Shown: positions 34,224-43,387 of the stretch, piece by piece | How the letters are laid out: every line of letters starts with the position of its first letter | Numbering within the stretch: position 1 is the first letter of the stretch | Assembly (NCBI GenBank): GCA_036676475.1 | Contig: JAKFCU010000102.1 | Span: 62,001 to 126,000 of the forward strand | DNA: 64,000 nt | Source: LC029 sp036676475 | GTDB lineage: Bacteria > Bacillota > Bacilli > Aneurinibacillales > RAOX-1 | Reading direction: 5' to 3' | Position numbers and translations under genes: made by a program | Notes under the pieces: model-generated | Database searches by the model: none | What the model was told of the DNA's origin: nothing | The model's input: the letters and a program-made list of their open reading frames with translations, nothing else

Positions 34224-35855
34224 CTAATCACGAAGTAAGTGCAATTTCTGTAATAAAGGTATAAGCTTATTCACCTTTGGAATATTGTGCATATCATTTT
34301 TGGTAATAGAACCGGACACAAAAAGAGCAATTCCATAAACAATAGCTCCTGTTAAAACAGAGATCATAGCTACTACAGAAAAATACAGTCGATAATGAGG
34401 AATGATTCCAAACAATAGATTCATACTTAGACGCTCCACTAACCATACCATCACGGCCATCATCGACACCGCCAGCAAGGGTTTAAAGAAAAAGGATAAG
34501 AACTGAAAACGAACGCCTGTATAGCGTGCAACAGCTCGCAAATTTAAGATAGTTGCCACTCCATAGGCAATGACCGTGGCTAAAGCCGCTCCAGTAATTC
34601 CCATGACCGGAATTAAAGCTATATTTAATCCGATTTTAAAGAAGACCCCCACAAGCAAATTCTGGGCCGGAAGCAACACCTTTCCCAGACCTTGAAGAAT
34701 CCCAGCAGACGTAATACCTAAAGTGGAAAAGATGGTGGTAAAAGAGAGAACGACTAGAGTAAGGGTGCCTCGATCATCCTGATAAAGCATAATATTCACG
34801 GGTTCTGCCACAAGAGCCAACCCAATGGAAGTGGGTAAGCCAATAAATAGCGTTAAGCGTAAGGCTAGCTCCGTTCGACTCTGAATGATCGGCTTCGCTT
34901 TTCGCGCCATGGCTTCTGAAATGGCAGGCACTAAGGATAAGGATAAAGCGGTTGCGAAAAAAGCTCCAAATGAAACTAAGGGCTGTCCGCGATCGAATAC
35001 TCCTTTTAGAATGTTCGCTTCTTCTGAAGGATATCCGATGTTCATTAACAAATTGGCTACTGTAAAAGAATCAGATAATTGCAGTAATGGCAGAACAAGG
35101 GCTCCGAAGCAGATCGGAATAGCATAATAGAGTATTTTCTTGATCAACTGCCAGGAAGATTCCTCCGGAAACTGCGACTTTTGAGTTACATCGATATGAA
35201 CCTGAACTTTTTTATTTTTCCGCCAAAACATAAGCAGGACGAAAAACCCGGTCAAAGCTCCTGTAAAAGCACCAAAAACGGCTCCAGCTCCAGCCAAATA
35301 CTCATTTCCAGTGGTCGACATAAACCAATAAGCTAAAATAATGATCGTGGCTACCCGGATAAACTGTTCAGCAATCTGAGAGATCGCGGTTGGAATCATG
35401 TTTTGATGACCCTGAAAATAGCCTCTCATGGCAGCCATGGGCGGGACAATCAGCAAAGCATAAGAAACACTTCGAATCGGTAAAGTCAGCTTAGGATTGC
35501 CCATCCAAGCTGCGATGGTACCTGCACCAAGGTAAAGGGCAAAAAAGGTAAGAAGTCCGGTGAAGATTAAGGTGAAAATGGAGACTTTAAAAACCCTTTT
35601 TACACCATAAAGATCACCAATTGCTAGTTTTTCGGAAACCATTTTGGAGATGGCGATAGGAAACCCTGCTGTAGCGAGAATTAGAAGGGTTCCATAAAGT
35701 GGATAGACTTGGGTATACACATAATACCCGAGGTCTCCGGTTATATTTTGATACGGAATCCGGTAAATCAGACCAAGCATCTTGGATAGAAGAGAAGCCA
35801 AACCCAAGATAGCTGCTCCTTTTATAAAGGTGCTTCCGTCCATCTTCTTTGCCAT
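34224..35855 (-). CDS. yabM: Lipid flippase-like membrane protein of the MurJ/SpoVB superfamily (YabM)
   Basis: 543 aa, about 14 membrane helices, MOP (polysaccharide transport) superfamily. The N-terminal segment STFIKGAAILGLASLLSKML and GLIYRIPYQNITGD are typical of SpoVB/YabM-type proteins. It probably moves a lipid-linked glycan or peptidoglycan precursor; which one cannot be told. It lies downstream of the spoVT terminator with its own putative promoter, and its last codons come just before the yabN start. Confidence 0.9.
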   Translation of the reverse strand: MAKKMDGSTFIKGAAILGLASLLSKMLGLIYRIPYQNITGDLGYYVYTQVYPLYGTLLILATAGFPIAISKMVSEKLAIGDLYGVKRVFKVSIFTLIFTGLLTFFALYLGAGTIAAWMGNPKLTLPIRSVSYALLIVPPMAAMRGYFQGHQNMIPTAISQIAEQFIRVATIIILAYWFMSTTGNEYLAGAGAVFGAFTGALTGFFVLLMFWRKNKKVQVHIDVTQKSQFPEESSWQLIKKILYYAIPICFGALVLPLLQLSDSFTVANLLMNIGYPSEEANILKGVFDRGQPLVSFGAFFATALSLSLVPAISEAMARKAKPIIQSRTELALRLTLFIGLPTSIGLALVAEPVNIMLYQDDRGTLTLVVLSFTTIFSTLGITSAGILQGLGKVLLPAQNLLVGVFFKIGLNIALIPVMGITGAALATVIAYGVATILNLRAVARYTGVRFQFLSFFFKPLLAVSMMAVMVWLVERLSMNLLFGIIPHYRLYFSVVAMISVLTGAIVYGIALFVSGSITKNDMHNIPKVNKLIPLLQKLHLLRD

Positions 35856-35890
35856 ATATTTCCTCCCCCAGAAATAAAAAAACTTTTATT

Positions 35891-35918
35891 ATTATATCAT
35901 ATGCCCAGACAAGCACAA
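35891..35918 (-). promoter_or_regulatory. Putative yabM promoter
   Basis: TTGTGC (35913-35918), 16 bp, TATAAT (35891-35896) on the minus strand, directly after the spoVT terminator stem. The -10 is perfect; -35 and spacing are less so. Confidence 0.55.
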
Positions 35919-35957
35919 AGAGCTCTCCCAAGCCGTTTTTTCGGCTGGAAAAGCTCT
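35919..35957 (-). terminator. spoVT terminator
   Basis: The outer stem AGAGCT / AGCTCT and inner stem CCAGCCG / CGGCTTGG enclose a six-base loop. A short T-run follows on the minus strand. Confidence 0.7.
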
Positions 35958-35969
35958 GACCCTTGTCCA

Positions 35970-36509
35970 TTATTGTTCCATTTGCTTTGCTAAGAAACCT
36001 GCTGCGGTTTCTGACATCTTGGTTTCCAAATCGCCCATCTTCACGGAGTCTTCTTTACTGCAAAGACAAACGGCGCCAATGGGATCTCCTCCTGCTACAA
36101 TAGGTGCTACCACAATAGAGGAGTAATGCTCCTTCATATCCTTGCATACTTCATACTCACCAGGTCCCTGCATTAGCGTCTTTCTTTCCTCCATACAGGT
36201 TTCAAGCATTATACTGATCGACTTGTCCATATATTCCTTCTTGCTTGCACCAGAGACAGCAATGACTGTGTCGCGATCGGAAATCAATGTTATATGACCA
36301 ATGCTCTCATAAAGAGAATCAGCATATTCTTTAGCAAAATCACCAAGTTCACCAATGGGCGAGTATTTCTTTAAAATTACTTCACCATCTCTATCTACAA
36401 AGATTTCCAGCGGGTCACCTTCACGAATTCTTAGTGTGCGTCGAATTTCCTTGGGAATAACCACACGACCTAAGTCATCAATCCGACGAACGATTCCAGT
36501 TGCTTTCAT
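35970..36509 (-). CDS. spoVT: Stage V sporulation protein T (AbrB-type regulator)
   Basis: 179 aa. The N-terminal swapped-hairpin AbrB domain (MKATGIVRRIDDLGRVVIP) is followed by a GAF-like domain (about 55-178) ending AAGFLAKQMEQ, nearly as in B. subtilis. SpoVT tunes sigma-G-dependent genes in the forespore. ATG 36509 matches the known N-terminus and has GTGAGG upstream; an upstream in-frame GTG is not supported. The leader is about 120 bases from the predicted sigma-G promoter. Confidence 0.97.
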   Translation of the reverse strand: MKATGIVRRIDDLGRVVIPKEIRRTLRIREGDPLEIFVDRDGEVILKKYSPIGELGDFAKEYADSLYESIGHITLISDRDTVIAVSGASKKEYMDKSISIMLETCMEERKTLMQGPGEYEVCKDMKEHYSSIVVAPIVAGGDPIGAVCLCSKEDSVKMGDLETKMSETAAGFLAKQMEQ

Positions 36510-36634
36510 ATCTAGTTGCCTCACTTTCACTTTGAAGTTTTCATTTGACTGGAACTACCCTGTAACTTTTGCTAAATCCTATTTCTTCCTTATACTTTAC
36601 CTGTTAGGGAAATGCTTGTTTCCTGGTGTAGGGA

Positions 36635-36665
36635 TAGTATATATCTCCTTTATGGAGAATATTCA
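36635..36665 (-). promoter_or_regulatory. Putative sigma-G promoter of spoVT
   Basis: TGAATA (36660-36665), 18 bp, TATACTA (36635-36641) on the minus strand, close to the sigma-G consensus. The spacer holds the inverted repeat TCTCC-ATAAA-GGAGA. The 36510-36858 gap otherwise holds only one dispersed repeat and the prsA terminator. Confidence 0.65.
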
Positions 36666-36743
36666 CCATGTAGTTTTTATGTATTATTTTGGTATATTTA
36701 CCACCAATAGCTATAGTTACCTGCTTGTACAATGTCTTCAAAG

Positions 36744-36794
36744 TAAGAAAGCTACTGACGTAGCCTTATGCGTATAATACTTGACCGATAAGTG
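36744..36794. repeat. Dispersed two-hairpin repeat, copy 4
   Basis: TAAGAAAGCTACTGACGTAG, then the linker ATGCGTATAAT and ATACTT-N7-AAGTGC. It lies between the prsA terminator and the spoVT promoter. Confidence 0.85.
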
Positions 36795-36795
36795 C

Positions 36796-36845
36796 AAAAA
36801 GGCCGACCCTCAGGTATGAATCATACCCTAGATCGACCTTTTCTA
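36796..36845 (-). terminator. prsA terminator
   Basis: The inner stem GGTATG / CATACC and outer arms AAAAGGTCGA / GTCGGCCTTTTT form a long hairpin ending in five T on the minus strand, directly past the prsA stop. Confidence 0.8.
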
Positions 36846-36858
36846 TTAAGCAGCTGAG

Positions 36859-37956
36859 TTACTTCTTTGGCGCTTCTGGTAAATTTACCTTCTTGATAAT
36901 CGTCTTCAGATCTGCGCTTAAAAACTCATCATACTTTTGATTCACAAATTGAGATCGAATTTGTTCTTTCACTTCATCAAAGCTTTTTTCGGATCGCTTC
37001 TCTACCTTCATGACATGGTAACCAAAGTCTGATTTGACTGGATCGCTCACTTTATTTAGCTCAAGTTCTACAGCAGCCTTTTTGAATTCAGGCACCCATT
37101 GACTGACATCTGCATCGGTATATAATCCACCGCTATCTTTGCTTCCTGGATCATCCGAATACTCCTTGGCCAGTTTCATCCAATCTTCTCCCTTGCGAAG
37201 GCGATCGGTCATTTCCTGGGCAAGTTTCTTCGCTTCTTCATCTGTCCGCACTTTCTTATTCGGGTCAGCAGGAGATCCTGGGTTTTCTCCGGCAGAAATA
37301 AGAATATGACGAACGGATGCGACAACAAAGTTGCCTTCCTTCTTACCCTCGTCATACTTCTTTTGCAGTTCAGCATCGGTCACCTTAGCGCGCAAGTAGG
37401 CTTCCACTTCCTTGTAACGGACAAAAAATTGAATCAACTCTTCCTCGGTTACTCCTTGGTCTTTCATTTGCTTTTCGACCTTTGCCTGGTCTCCACCAAA
37501 TACCATCACATATTGGCTTTTAATTTGGTCTGTTAATTTTTTAGCTTCCGCTTCCACATCTTTGATTTCTGGAGCCTTGCTTGCCATAGCTGCTTCGGCT
37601 ACATAGCTATCTACAAACATTTTTAAAGCTTCCGGATCTTTTTGCTGGATCGCAAGTCCAGCTTGCGGGTTAATAAAGGCTTGAACCTGCAGGTAATTTT
37701 CAAATTGCTCCGCTGTCAAGGTTCCGCCTTCGTATTCAGCTACTATATCCTTCGGATCCATTCCTAGGTCAACATTTACGACAGGAACTGGACTCTCTTC
37801 CGCTTGTTTATCTTCCTTTTGATTATTCTGATCGGTTTGGGACTGTTCATCTTTAGCTTTCGCTTCCTTTTCCTCTTCCTTGCCGCATCCGGTTACAAGA
37901 GAGAAAACAAGCGTAGCAGTTAGGAGCAGAACGCCCCATCGCTTAAGTGGCAACAT
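36859..37956 (-). CDS. prsA: PrsA-like foldase lipoprotein (parvulin PPIase)
   Basis: 365 aa. Lipobox LVTGC near residue 24, then a long Glu/Lys/Gln-rich linker. A SurA-N-type helical domain (about 65-200) follows, then a parvulin domain from VRHILISAGENPG (about 215) through DSGGLYTDADVSQWVPEF to FGYHVMKVEKR. It folds exported proteins at the membrane-wall interface. Its start overlaps the last codons of mfd by 14 bases. Confidence 0.93.
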   Translation of the reverse strand: MLPLKRWGVLLLTATLVFSLVTGCGKEEEKEAKAKDEQSQTDQNNQKEDKQAEESPVPVVNVDLGMDPKDIVAEYEGGTLTAEQFENYLQVQAFINPQAGLAIQQKDPEALKMFVDSYVAEAAMASKAPEIKDVEAEAKKLTDQIKSQYVMVFGGDQAKVEKQMKDQGVTEEELIQFFVRYKEVEAYLRAKVTDAELQKKYDEGKKEGNFVVASVRHILISAGENPGSPADPNKKVRTDEEAKKLAQEMTDRLRKGEDWMKLAKEYSDDPGSKDSGGLYTDADVSQWVPEFKKAAVELELNKVSDPVKSDFGYHVMKVEKRSEKSFDEVKEQIRSQFVNQKYDEFLSADLKTIIKKVNLPEAPKK

Positions 37957-40900
37957 TATTTAGTTCACCCTTCAGTTTTTTGACTTGGTCAAACTCTGAG
38001 AGGAATTGGTCAATCAGCTTGATTCCTTCTTCAGAAGTTAACCCATTTACTTTAACAGTTATCGATAAGTGTTGTCCAGTCGCAAGGCTAATTCTCCTGT
38101 CAAATTGATTGGCAAGGGAAAACAGCTTAGTACCGTCCAATTGGGTATTTTGGCTTTCATGGAGGTTAATGGTAATATTCGTACCTTTTTGCACAATACT
38201 TGTGATTTTATGAAGGTGGGAGTATACCCTCAGTCGGGCCACACTGACCAGATTTGCAACAGGAAGCGGAATATCCCCAAAGCGGTCGACAAGCTCTTCT
38301 TGTAAATCTTCTACATCTGCCATTTCCGCAGCGGCTGCGAATTTCTTATACATATCAATTTTTTGCTTGCTGTCAAGAATATAATCAGATGGAATGAACG
38401 CATCTAATTGAACGTCTATTTCCGGATGAATGACATCATCTTCCTTCGCTCCGCCTTTCAGCTCATCAATCGCTTCTTTGAGCATTTGACTGTATAAGTC
38501 AAACCCGACTGAAGCAATAAATCCATGCTGTTCCGCACCCAAAAGATTTCCGGCCCCACGAATAGCCAAGTCACGCATGGCAATTTTGAATCCAGAGCCT
38601 AACTCTGTAAACTCCTTAATCGCTTGCAATCGTTTCTCCGCTACTTCCGTCAATACCTTATCCCGCTGATAAGTAAAGTAAGCATATGCCATACGGTTAG
38701 ACCTTCCCACTCTCCCTCTTAACTGGTACAGCTGGGAGAGTCCCATCCGATCCGCATTATAGACGATCAACGTATTGACATTGGGAATGTCGACCCCGGT
38801 TTCAATAATCGTGGTACTAACAAGGACATCGGTGTGACCTTCTAGGAAATCCAACATCACTTGCTCCAATTCGGATTCTTTCATTTGCCCGTGTGCAACA
38901 GATACTTTAGCATCTGGAACAAGAAAGGAGATCTGTTCCGCCATTTGTTCGATTGCCTGGACTTGATTGAAAAGGAAATAAACTTGACCTCCCCGCGCCA
39001 ATTCACGCTCAATGGCCTCTCTTACAAGAGGGGCGTTATACTCCATGACATAAGTTTGGACAGGGAATCGATTTTCAGGTGGAGTTTCAATGACAGACAA
39101 ATCCCGGACCCCTAGCATGGACATATGAAGTGTCCTTGGAATAGGGGTGGCGGTCAAGGTCAACACATCCACATTACTTTTGAACTGCTTCAATTTTTCC
39201 TTGTGCGTGACTCCAAATCGCTGCTCTTCATCGACAATGAGTAACCCTAAATCCTTGAAATTCATATCTTTTGATAAAATCCGATGGGTCCCGATAATAA
39301 TATCCAACCTGCCGTCTTTTAGCATTTTGATGGCTTCATTTTGCTCTTTGCGCGAGCGAAAACGGCTAATCACCGCAATATTAACCGGATAGTCTGAAAA
39401 TCTCTCGCGAAAGGTTTCATAGTGCTGCTGCGCAAGGATGGTAGTAGGAACCAAGACAGCAACCTGCTTTCCATCCATGACTGCTTTAAAAGCCGAACGG
39501 ATCGCGACCTCCGTTTTCCCATACCCAACATCTCCACACAAGAGGCGATCCATCGGTCTGGATCTTTCCATATCCACCTTGATCTCTTCAATGGCCCTCA
39601 ATTGATCCGGCGTTTCGTCATAGGGGAACATGGCTTCAAATTCGCGCATCTCCGGATTATCCTGGGAAAAGGCATATCCTTGGCTCGCCTCTCTCTTGGC
39701 ATAAAGCTTGATTAAATCAGCGGCTATATCCTTAACGGAGGATCGAACTTTACTCGTGACCTTCCTCCACTCGTTTCCTCCGAGCTTATAGACTTTCGGT
39801 TCCTTATCCTCATCAGCGATATATCGTTGAACTTGATCGATTTGTTCAATTGGAACATATAGCTTATCATTTCCAGCATATTTCAAATGAAGATAATCCT
39901 TATGGATGCCATTAATGACAAGCGTTTCAATTCCAAGATACTTCCCTATTCCATGATTGATATGAACGACATAATCGCCCACTTTCAATTCAGCATAATT
40001 CTTGATTCGTTCCGCATTGCTAATGTTCGCTTTGGTTTTACGAGCTTTTCGCTGCTTTTGGGTAAATACTTCCGATTCAGTAACCACGACCATATGATGG
40101 ATCGGAAGTTCAAATCCTGCTTGCAGGTTTCCAACTGTAATCGCAGGTCTCTTGCTTACGAGAGAATCCAACTCTCCAGTAATCAAGTCCACTTCAATTT
40201 CATAGTCATGAAAAACCCTTTCCAATCGTTTCGCCCGCTCTTCATCAGCGGCCATGAAGATGACATGATGATGGGATTTCGTCCAACGTTCGATTTCCCC
40301 TTTAAGAACATTCATTTGACCATGAAAATTCTGCATGGCTTTGCAATTAAAATTGACGATATTCTGCGGTGCAGTACGTGGGATCTGCCGAAGGAACAGC
40401 GCCATATACATGATCTTATTCTTTTTATTATTAATGATTTGATCATAGTTGAACGCGATGGGAATATTATTAGTGAATTCCCCTTCCGCAATAAGAGCTG
40501 TTCTCCACTCTGCCTCTTCCTTCTCCAGCTGCTCCACCATTTCTAGCACACGAGCCGGTTCATCCATGATCAGAAGCGTATCCTTAGGCATGTAATCTAG
40601 TAAACTTTGATTATTCGGATAAAGAAGAGAAATATATTTATAGAGACTTTGGAAGTGATCTCCTTGCTTAAGCTGCTCAATCTCCCAACCCATTTTCTCT
40701 ACTAATTTTTCTTTTGCCACAGGATCTTTTACAGTTCGAAGTGCCTCCCCTAACTTCTCTTCTAGCCTCGAAGCTGCACTCCTAAGAACTTGCTGATCCC
40801 CAAAAACTTCACGAGTGGGCGGAATGACCATTTTCTCAATCTTATCGGTGGATCGTTGATTGATTGGATCAAAAAAACGGATTGAATCCACTTCTACATC

Positions 40901-41491
40901 AAACAACTCAATCCTTATTGGATTGTCCGAATAGATAGGGTAAATATCAAGAATGCCGCCTCGAATACTAATTTGACCCTTCCCTTCCACCATTTCCACA
41001 CGTTCATAGCCAATAGCTACTAAGCGTTGGATTAAATCTTCTAAATCAATTTCCTGTCCGACTTGAAGATGGATTTGCGATTTTTCCCAGACTTCCTGTG
41101 AGACCAATACTCTTCTTAGCCCTGCATAAGGAACCACTAGGATACGTTTTTTTCGCTCGCTCAATTTATTTAAGACTTCAATTCGATTGGCCAATGTTTC
41201 AGGGCTGGCAATCGCCATTTCTGAAACAATGAGCTCATTAGCCGGGAATAATAGAACCTGATCCTCCCCAAGAATATCTAACAAATCTTCGTATGTTTTT
41301 TGCGCCTGAAACATATTGTGAGTAATAACCATGATGGGTTTCTCAAGCTCCTGGTAGATAGAGCTAATAAAAACCTGCCTCGTTGAACCACTTAGCCCGG
41401 CTATCATCTGTTCTTTAAGACCCTGGTCAAATCCCGTTAGAATGGTTTGGAAATCAGGATTCTCTATAAATTTACGGATGATTCCCTTCAC
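37943..41491 (-). CDS. mfd: Transcription-repair coupling factor
   Basis: 1182 aa, full length. The N-terminal UvrB-like module has no working ATP site. The RNA-polymerase-interacting domain starts LKVGDYVVHINHGIGKYLGI near residue 505. The translocase has LLCGDVGYGKTEVAIRSAF (Walker A), LLIVDEEQRFG (DEEQ box) and QLRGRVGRSNRMAYAYF. A C-terminal TRCF domain is present. Mfd removes stalled RNA polymerase and recruits UvrA. It follows fin as in B. subtilis. Confidence 0.97.
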   Translation of the reverse strand: MKGIIRKFIENPDFQTILTGFDQGLKEQMIAGLSGSTRQVFISSIYQELEKPIMVITHNMFQAQKTYEDLLDILGEDQVLLFPANELIVSEMAIASPETLANRIEVLNKLSERKKRILVVPYAGLRRVLVSQEVWEKSQIHLQVGQEIDLEDLIQRLVAIGYERVEMVEGKGQISIRGGILDIYPIYSDNPIRIELFDVEVDSIRFFDPINQRSTDKIEKMVIPPTREVFGDQQVLRSAASRLEEKLGEALRTVKDPVAKEKLVEKMGWEIEQLKQGDHFQSLYKYISLLYPNNQSLLDYMPKDTLLIMDEPARVLEMVEQLEKEEAEWRTALIAEGEFTNNIPIAFNYDQIINNKKNKIMYMALFLRQIPRTAPQNIVNFNCKAMQNFHGQMNVLKGEIERWTKSHHHVIFMAADEERAKRLERVFHDYEIEVDLITGELDSLVSKRPAITVGNLQAGFELPIHHMVVVTESEVFTQKQRKARKTKANISNAERIKNYAELKVGDYVVHINHGIGKYLGIETLVINGIHKDYLHLKYAGNDKLYVPIEQIDQVQRYIADEDKEPKVYKLGGNEWRKVTSKVRSSVKDIAADLIKLYAKREASQGYAFSQDNPEMREFEAMFPYDETPDQLRAIEEIKVDMERSRPMDRLLCGDVGYGKTEVAIRSAFKAVMDGKQVAVLVPTTILAQQHYETFRERFSDYPVNIAVISRFRSRKEQNEAIKMLKDGRLDIIIGTHRILSKDMNFKDLGLLIVDEEQRFGVTHKEKLKQFKSNVDVLTLTATPIPRTLHMSMLGVRDLSVIETPPENRFPVQTYVMEYNAPLVREAIERELARGGQVYFLFNQVQAIEQMAEQISFLVPDAKVSVAHGQMKESELEQVMLDFLEGHTDVLVSTTIIETGVDIPNVNTLIVYNADRMGLSQLYQLRGRVGRSNRMAYAYFTYQRDKVLTEVAEKRLQAIKEFTELGSGFKIAMRDLAIRGAGNLLGAEQHGFIASVGFDLYSQMLKEAIDELKGGAKEDDVIHPEIDVQLDAFIPSDYILDSKQKIDMYKKFAAAAEMADVEDLQEELVDRFGDIPLPVANLVSVARLRVYSHLHKITSIVQKGTNITINLHESQNTQLDGTKLFSLANQFDRRISLATGQHLSITVKVNGLTSEEGIKLIDQFLSEFDQVKKLKGELNNVAT

Positions 41492-41592
41492 TCTAAGCCC
41501 CCCTCTCCGCCATACATTTAATCCACTTCACTATATTTGAAACCGTTGCCCATATTTCTATTTAATGGAAAGGTAAATAAACTAGAAAATAA

Positions 41593-41615
41593 GCCTCAGC
41601 CGAAGTAGCCAAGGC
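41593..41615 (-). terminator. Possible fin terminator
   Basis: On the minus strand the stem GCCTTGGCT / GGCTGAGGC (three G-U pairs) is followed by TTATTTTCT, about 25 bases past the fin stop. Confidence 0.55.
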
Positions 41616-41641
41616 CCATAATGGAAAAGATCATGCTGATA

Positions 41642-41863
41642 TTATTGCAACGGATTAGCTAATTCCGGGTGGCGTTGAATGGCTTCACTACAATACTCAC
41701 ACGTCACATGCGCGACCATTTCGCCACCTTCTCCATAGCTAATTATATGTTGTCGCTCCTCAGGGGTCAAGAAATGCCAACCCAACTGCATCTCTGATAC
41801 TTGATTGGATTCAATGGTCCCATATACGGATTTGCAATAAGGACATACGTATTTTATTGACAT
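41642..41863 (-). CDS. fin: Anti-sigma-F factor Fin
   Basis: 73 aa. Two CxxC pairs (YVCPYCKSVYG near residue 7 and CEYCSEAI near 55) form a predicted zinc finger. Fin (YabK) inhibits sigma-F in the forespore and promotes the switch to sigma-G. It lies between pth and mfd exactly as in B. subtilis, and a sigma-F-type promoter is visible upstream. The site AGGAGG is present. Confidence 0.95.
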   Translation of the reverse strand: MSIKYVCPYCKSVYGTIESNQVSEMQLGWHFLTPEERQHIISYGEGGEMVAHVTCEYCSEAIQRHPELANPLQ

Positions 41864-41899
41864 GATTATGCCTCCTAAGGGGAGTTTATTCCTGCTTGA

Positions 41900-41929
41900 T
41901 ATTATTTCCCCAAAGCTTGCAAAACATAC
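41900..41929 (-). promoter_or_regulatory. Putative sigma-F promoter of fin
   Basis: GTATG (41925-41929), 15 bp, GGAAATAATA (41900-41909) on the minus strand. The -10 fits the sigma-F consensus GGNNANAHTR at every position and the -35 fits four of five. Confidence 0.75.
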
Positions 41930-41937
41930 ATAATGGA

Positions 41938-42498
41938 TCAGGCATTAAACTTGTTCATCACTTGTTCAAAGGGTTCCGCTATCCATGTTCGAGCTGCCTC
42001 TGCTGACTTTTTCACTGCGGTATGAATATCCCCTTCTTCCGCTTTCATAAAAGGCTCCAACACATAATCCACGACCTTTTCCCCTTGCTGTGGCCGGCCA
42101 ATTCCGACTCGAATTCGGTAAAACTCTTCTGTCCCTACATGCTGGATAATGGATTTGATTCCATTATGTCCTCCTGCACTTCCTTTCATCCGCAAGCGGA
42201 TTTGTCCCACTTGCGTATCCAAATCATCATAGATAACAAGAATCTGATCAAGCTCAGGTTTGTAAAATTGAAGGACTTGAATGAGAGATTCCCCTGAAAG
42301 ATTCATATAGGTAAGCGGCTTTAATAATATCACTTTCTCGCTGCCCACTCTTCCTTCCCCTATCATTCCTTTGAATTTAATTTGGTTCATTATTATCCCA
42401 AGTAAACGTGCTGTCTCATCCACAGCCATGAATCCGGCATTATGGCGAGTTTTCTCATATTGCTTGCCGGGATTCCCCAGACCGACAATCAGCTTCAA
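41938..42498 (-). CDS. pth: Peptidyl-tRNA hydrolase
   Basis: 186 aa. It has VGLGNPGKQYEKTRHNAGF with the catalytic His near residue 20, LLKPLTYMNLSGES, the catalytic Asp in VIYDDLDTQVG and GSAGGHNGIKSI. It recycles peptidyl-tRNA. It is named spoVC in B. subtilis because a conditional mutant blocks sporulation. Two tandem dispersed repeats lie directly upstream of its ribosome binding site. Confidence 0.97.
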   Translation of the reverse strand: MKLIVGLGNPGKQYEKTRHNAGFMAVDETARLLGIIMNQIKFKGMIGEGRVGSEKVILLKPLTYMNLSGESLIQVLQFYKPELDQILVIYDDLDTQVGQIRLRMKGSAGGHNGIKSIIQHVGTEEFYRIRVGIGRPQQGEKVVDYVLEPFMKAEEGDIHTAVKKSAEAARTWIAEPFEQVMNKFNA

Positions 42499-42514
42499 GC
42501 TGCTCTCCTCCTTA

Positions 42515-42564
42515 TAAGAAAGCTACTGGCGTAGCTTTATGCGTATCATACTTTCCGATAAGTA
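42515..42564. repeat. Dispersed two-hairpin repeat, copy 5
   Basis: First hairpin AAGCTAC-TGGC-GTAGCTT, linker ATGCGTATC, second hairpin ATACTT-N6-AAGTAT, both perfectly paired. It ends where copy 6 begins (50-bp period) and lies just upstream of the pth ribosome binding site. Confidence 0.9.
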
Positions 42565-42615
42565 TAAGAAAGCTACTAAGCGTAGCTTATGCGTATAATA
42601 CTCTCTGATGAGTAT
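42565..42615. repeat. Dispersed two-hairpin repeat, copy 6 (tandem with copy 5)
   Basis: First hairpin AAGCTAC-TAAGC-GTAGCTT, second hairpin ATACTC-TCTGAT-GAGTAT. The second stem differs from copy 5 by a paired T-A to C-G exchange, so base pairing is kept. Confidence 0.9.
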
Positions 42616-42616
42616 A

Positions 42617-42654
42617 TAAAAAAGAAAACTGTGTGAGGTGCTTGTCACACAGTT
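42617..42654 (-). terminator. ctc terminator
   Basis: The perfect stem AACTGTGTGA / TCACACAGTT with an eight-base loop is followed by TTCTTTTTT on the minus strand. Confidence 0.92.
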
Positions 42655-42667
42655 CCTGGTAACTTTT

Positions 42668-43309
42668 TTATTTTGCTTCGTCTAAGCCAGGACCATCCTT
42701 AGCCCCGACCACTTCGGGCTCCTGAACCGGTTCATTCTGATCCTCTTCTACAGGCTGCATGCGTGGGGCAGCAACAGAGACAACGACTTCATCCAACTCG
42801 TGTTGAATTTCAGTTCCTGAGGGAATTTCCAGATCTGCAATGGTTAAGGATTCACCTATATTCAACTCCGATACATACAGCGGAATCGATTCTGGAATGT
42901 GCGTAGGGAGACAGCGAACCTCCACTTCCCTCAGTTGGAATTGGAGAACACCGCCTTGTTTCGCACCTTCTGTTTGACCAACTAATGTAATCGGTACATG
43001 GGTATGAATAGGTTTATTCATGTTCACTCGCTTTAAGTCTAAATGCAAGATTTTCCCCTTAATATGATCCCTCTGGATTTCAGCGATCATGACCTTTTCA
43101 TTCCTGCCGCCTTGCAGGCTTAAATCTAACACTCCATTTTTGCCATTATGGCGAAGGACTTGGATAAGATCGGATTGATCTACATGAATGAGCTCATTCT
43201 GTTGATTCATGCCATATACGACACCTGGAATTCGCCCGTAATTCCTTAATTGATTTAATCCAGAACCGGATTTACTATCTCGCATTTCAGCTCTTAGCTC
43301 AGCCGCCAT
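42668..43309 (-). CDS. ctc: 50S ribosomal protein L25/general stress protein Ctc
   Basis: 213 aa with the long (TL5-type) form: an N-terminal 5S-rRNA-binding L25 domain (about 1-95; GRIPGVVYG, LHLDLKRVNMNKP) and a C-terminal beta domain, then an acidic tail. It binds 5S rRNA. It lies between prs and pth as in B. subtilis. A sigma-B promoter known there could not be recognised here. Confidence 0.94.
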   Translation of the reverse strand: MAAELRAEMRDSKSGSGLNQLRNYGRIPGVVYGMNQQNELIHVDQSDLIQVLRHNGKNGVLDLSLQGGRNEKVMIAEIQRDHIKGKILHLDLKRVNMNKPIHTHVPITLVGQTEGAKQGGVLQFQLREVEVRCLPTHIPESIPLYVSELNIGESLTIADLEIPSGTEIQHELDEVVVSVAAPRMQPVEEDQNEPVQEPEVVGAKDGPGLDEAK

Positions 43310-43387
43310 GAAGCATCACCCTCCTATAATGGTCGCATAACTATATGCTTTCCTCTTTTAGGAGTGTTCAAACCTATAACCCATGGT

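Noticed and set aside
36355..36777. Plus-strand open frame of 140 codons across spoVT and its 5' region
   Set aside because: It overlaps spoVT antisense and runs through a sigma-G promoter and a dispersed repeat; no protein features.
39887..40546. Long plus-strand open frame opposite mfd (219 codons)
   Set aside because: It lies entirely within well-supported mfd coding sequence on the other strand, has no ribosome binding site and no recognisable domain.
42591..42601. TATAAT inside the dispersed repeats as an antisense promoter
   Set aside because: No -35-like hexamer lies at 16-18 bp upstream in the copies, and the TATAAT is part of the linker and second stem. It may still be tested, but I do not annotate it.
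43310..43387. sigma-B promoter for ctc
   Set aside because: GTTTGA is present but no convincing GGGTAT-like -10 follows at correct spacing.
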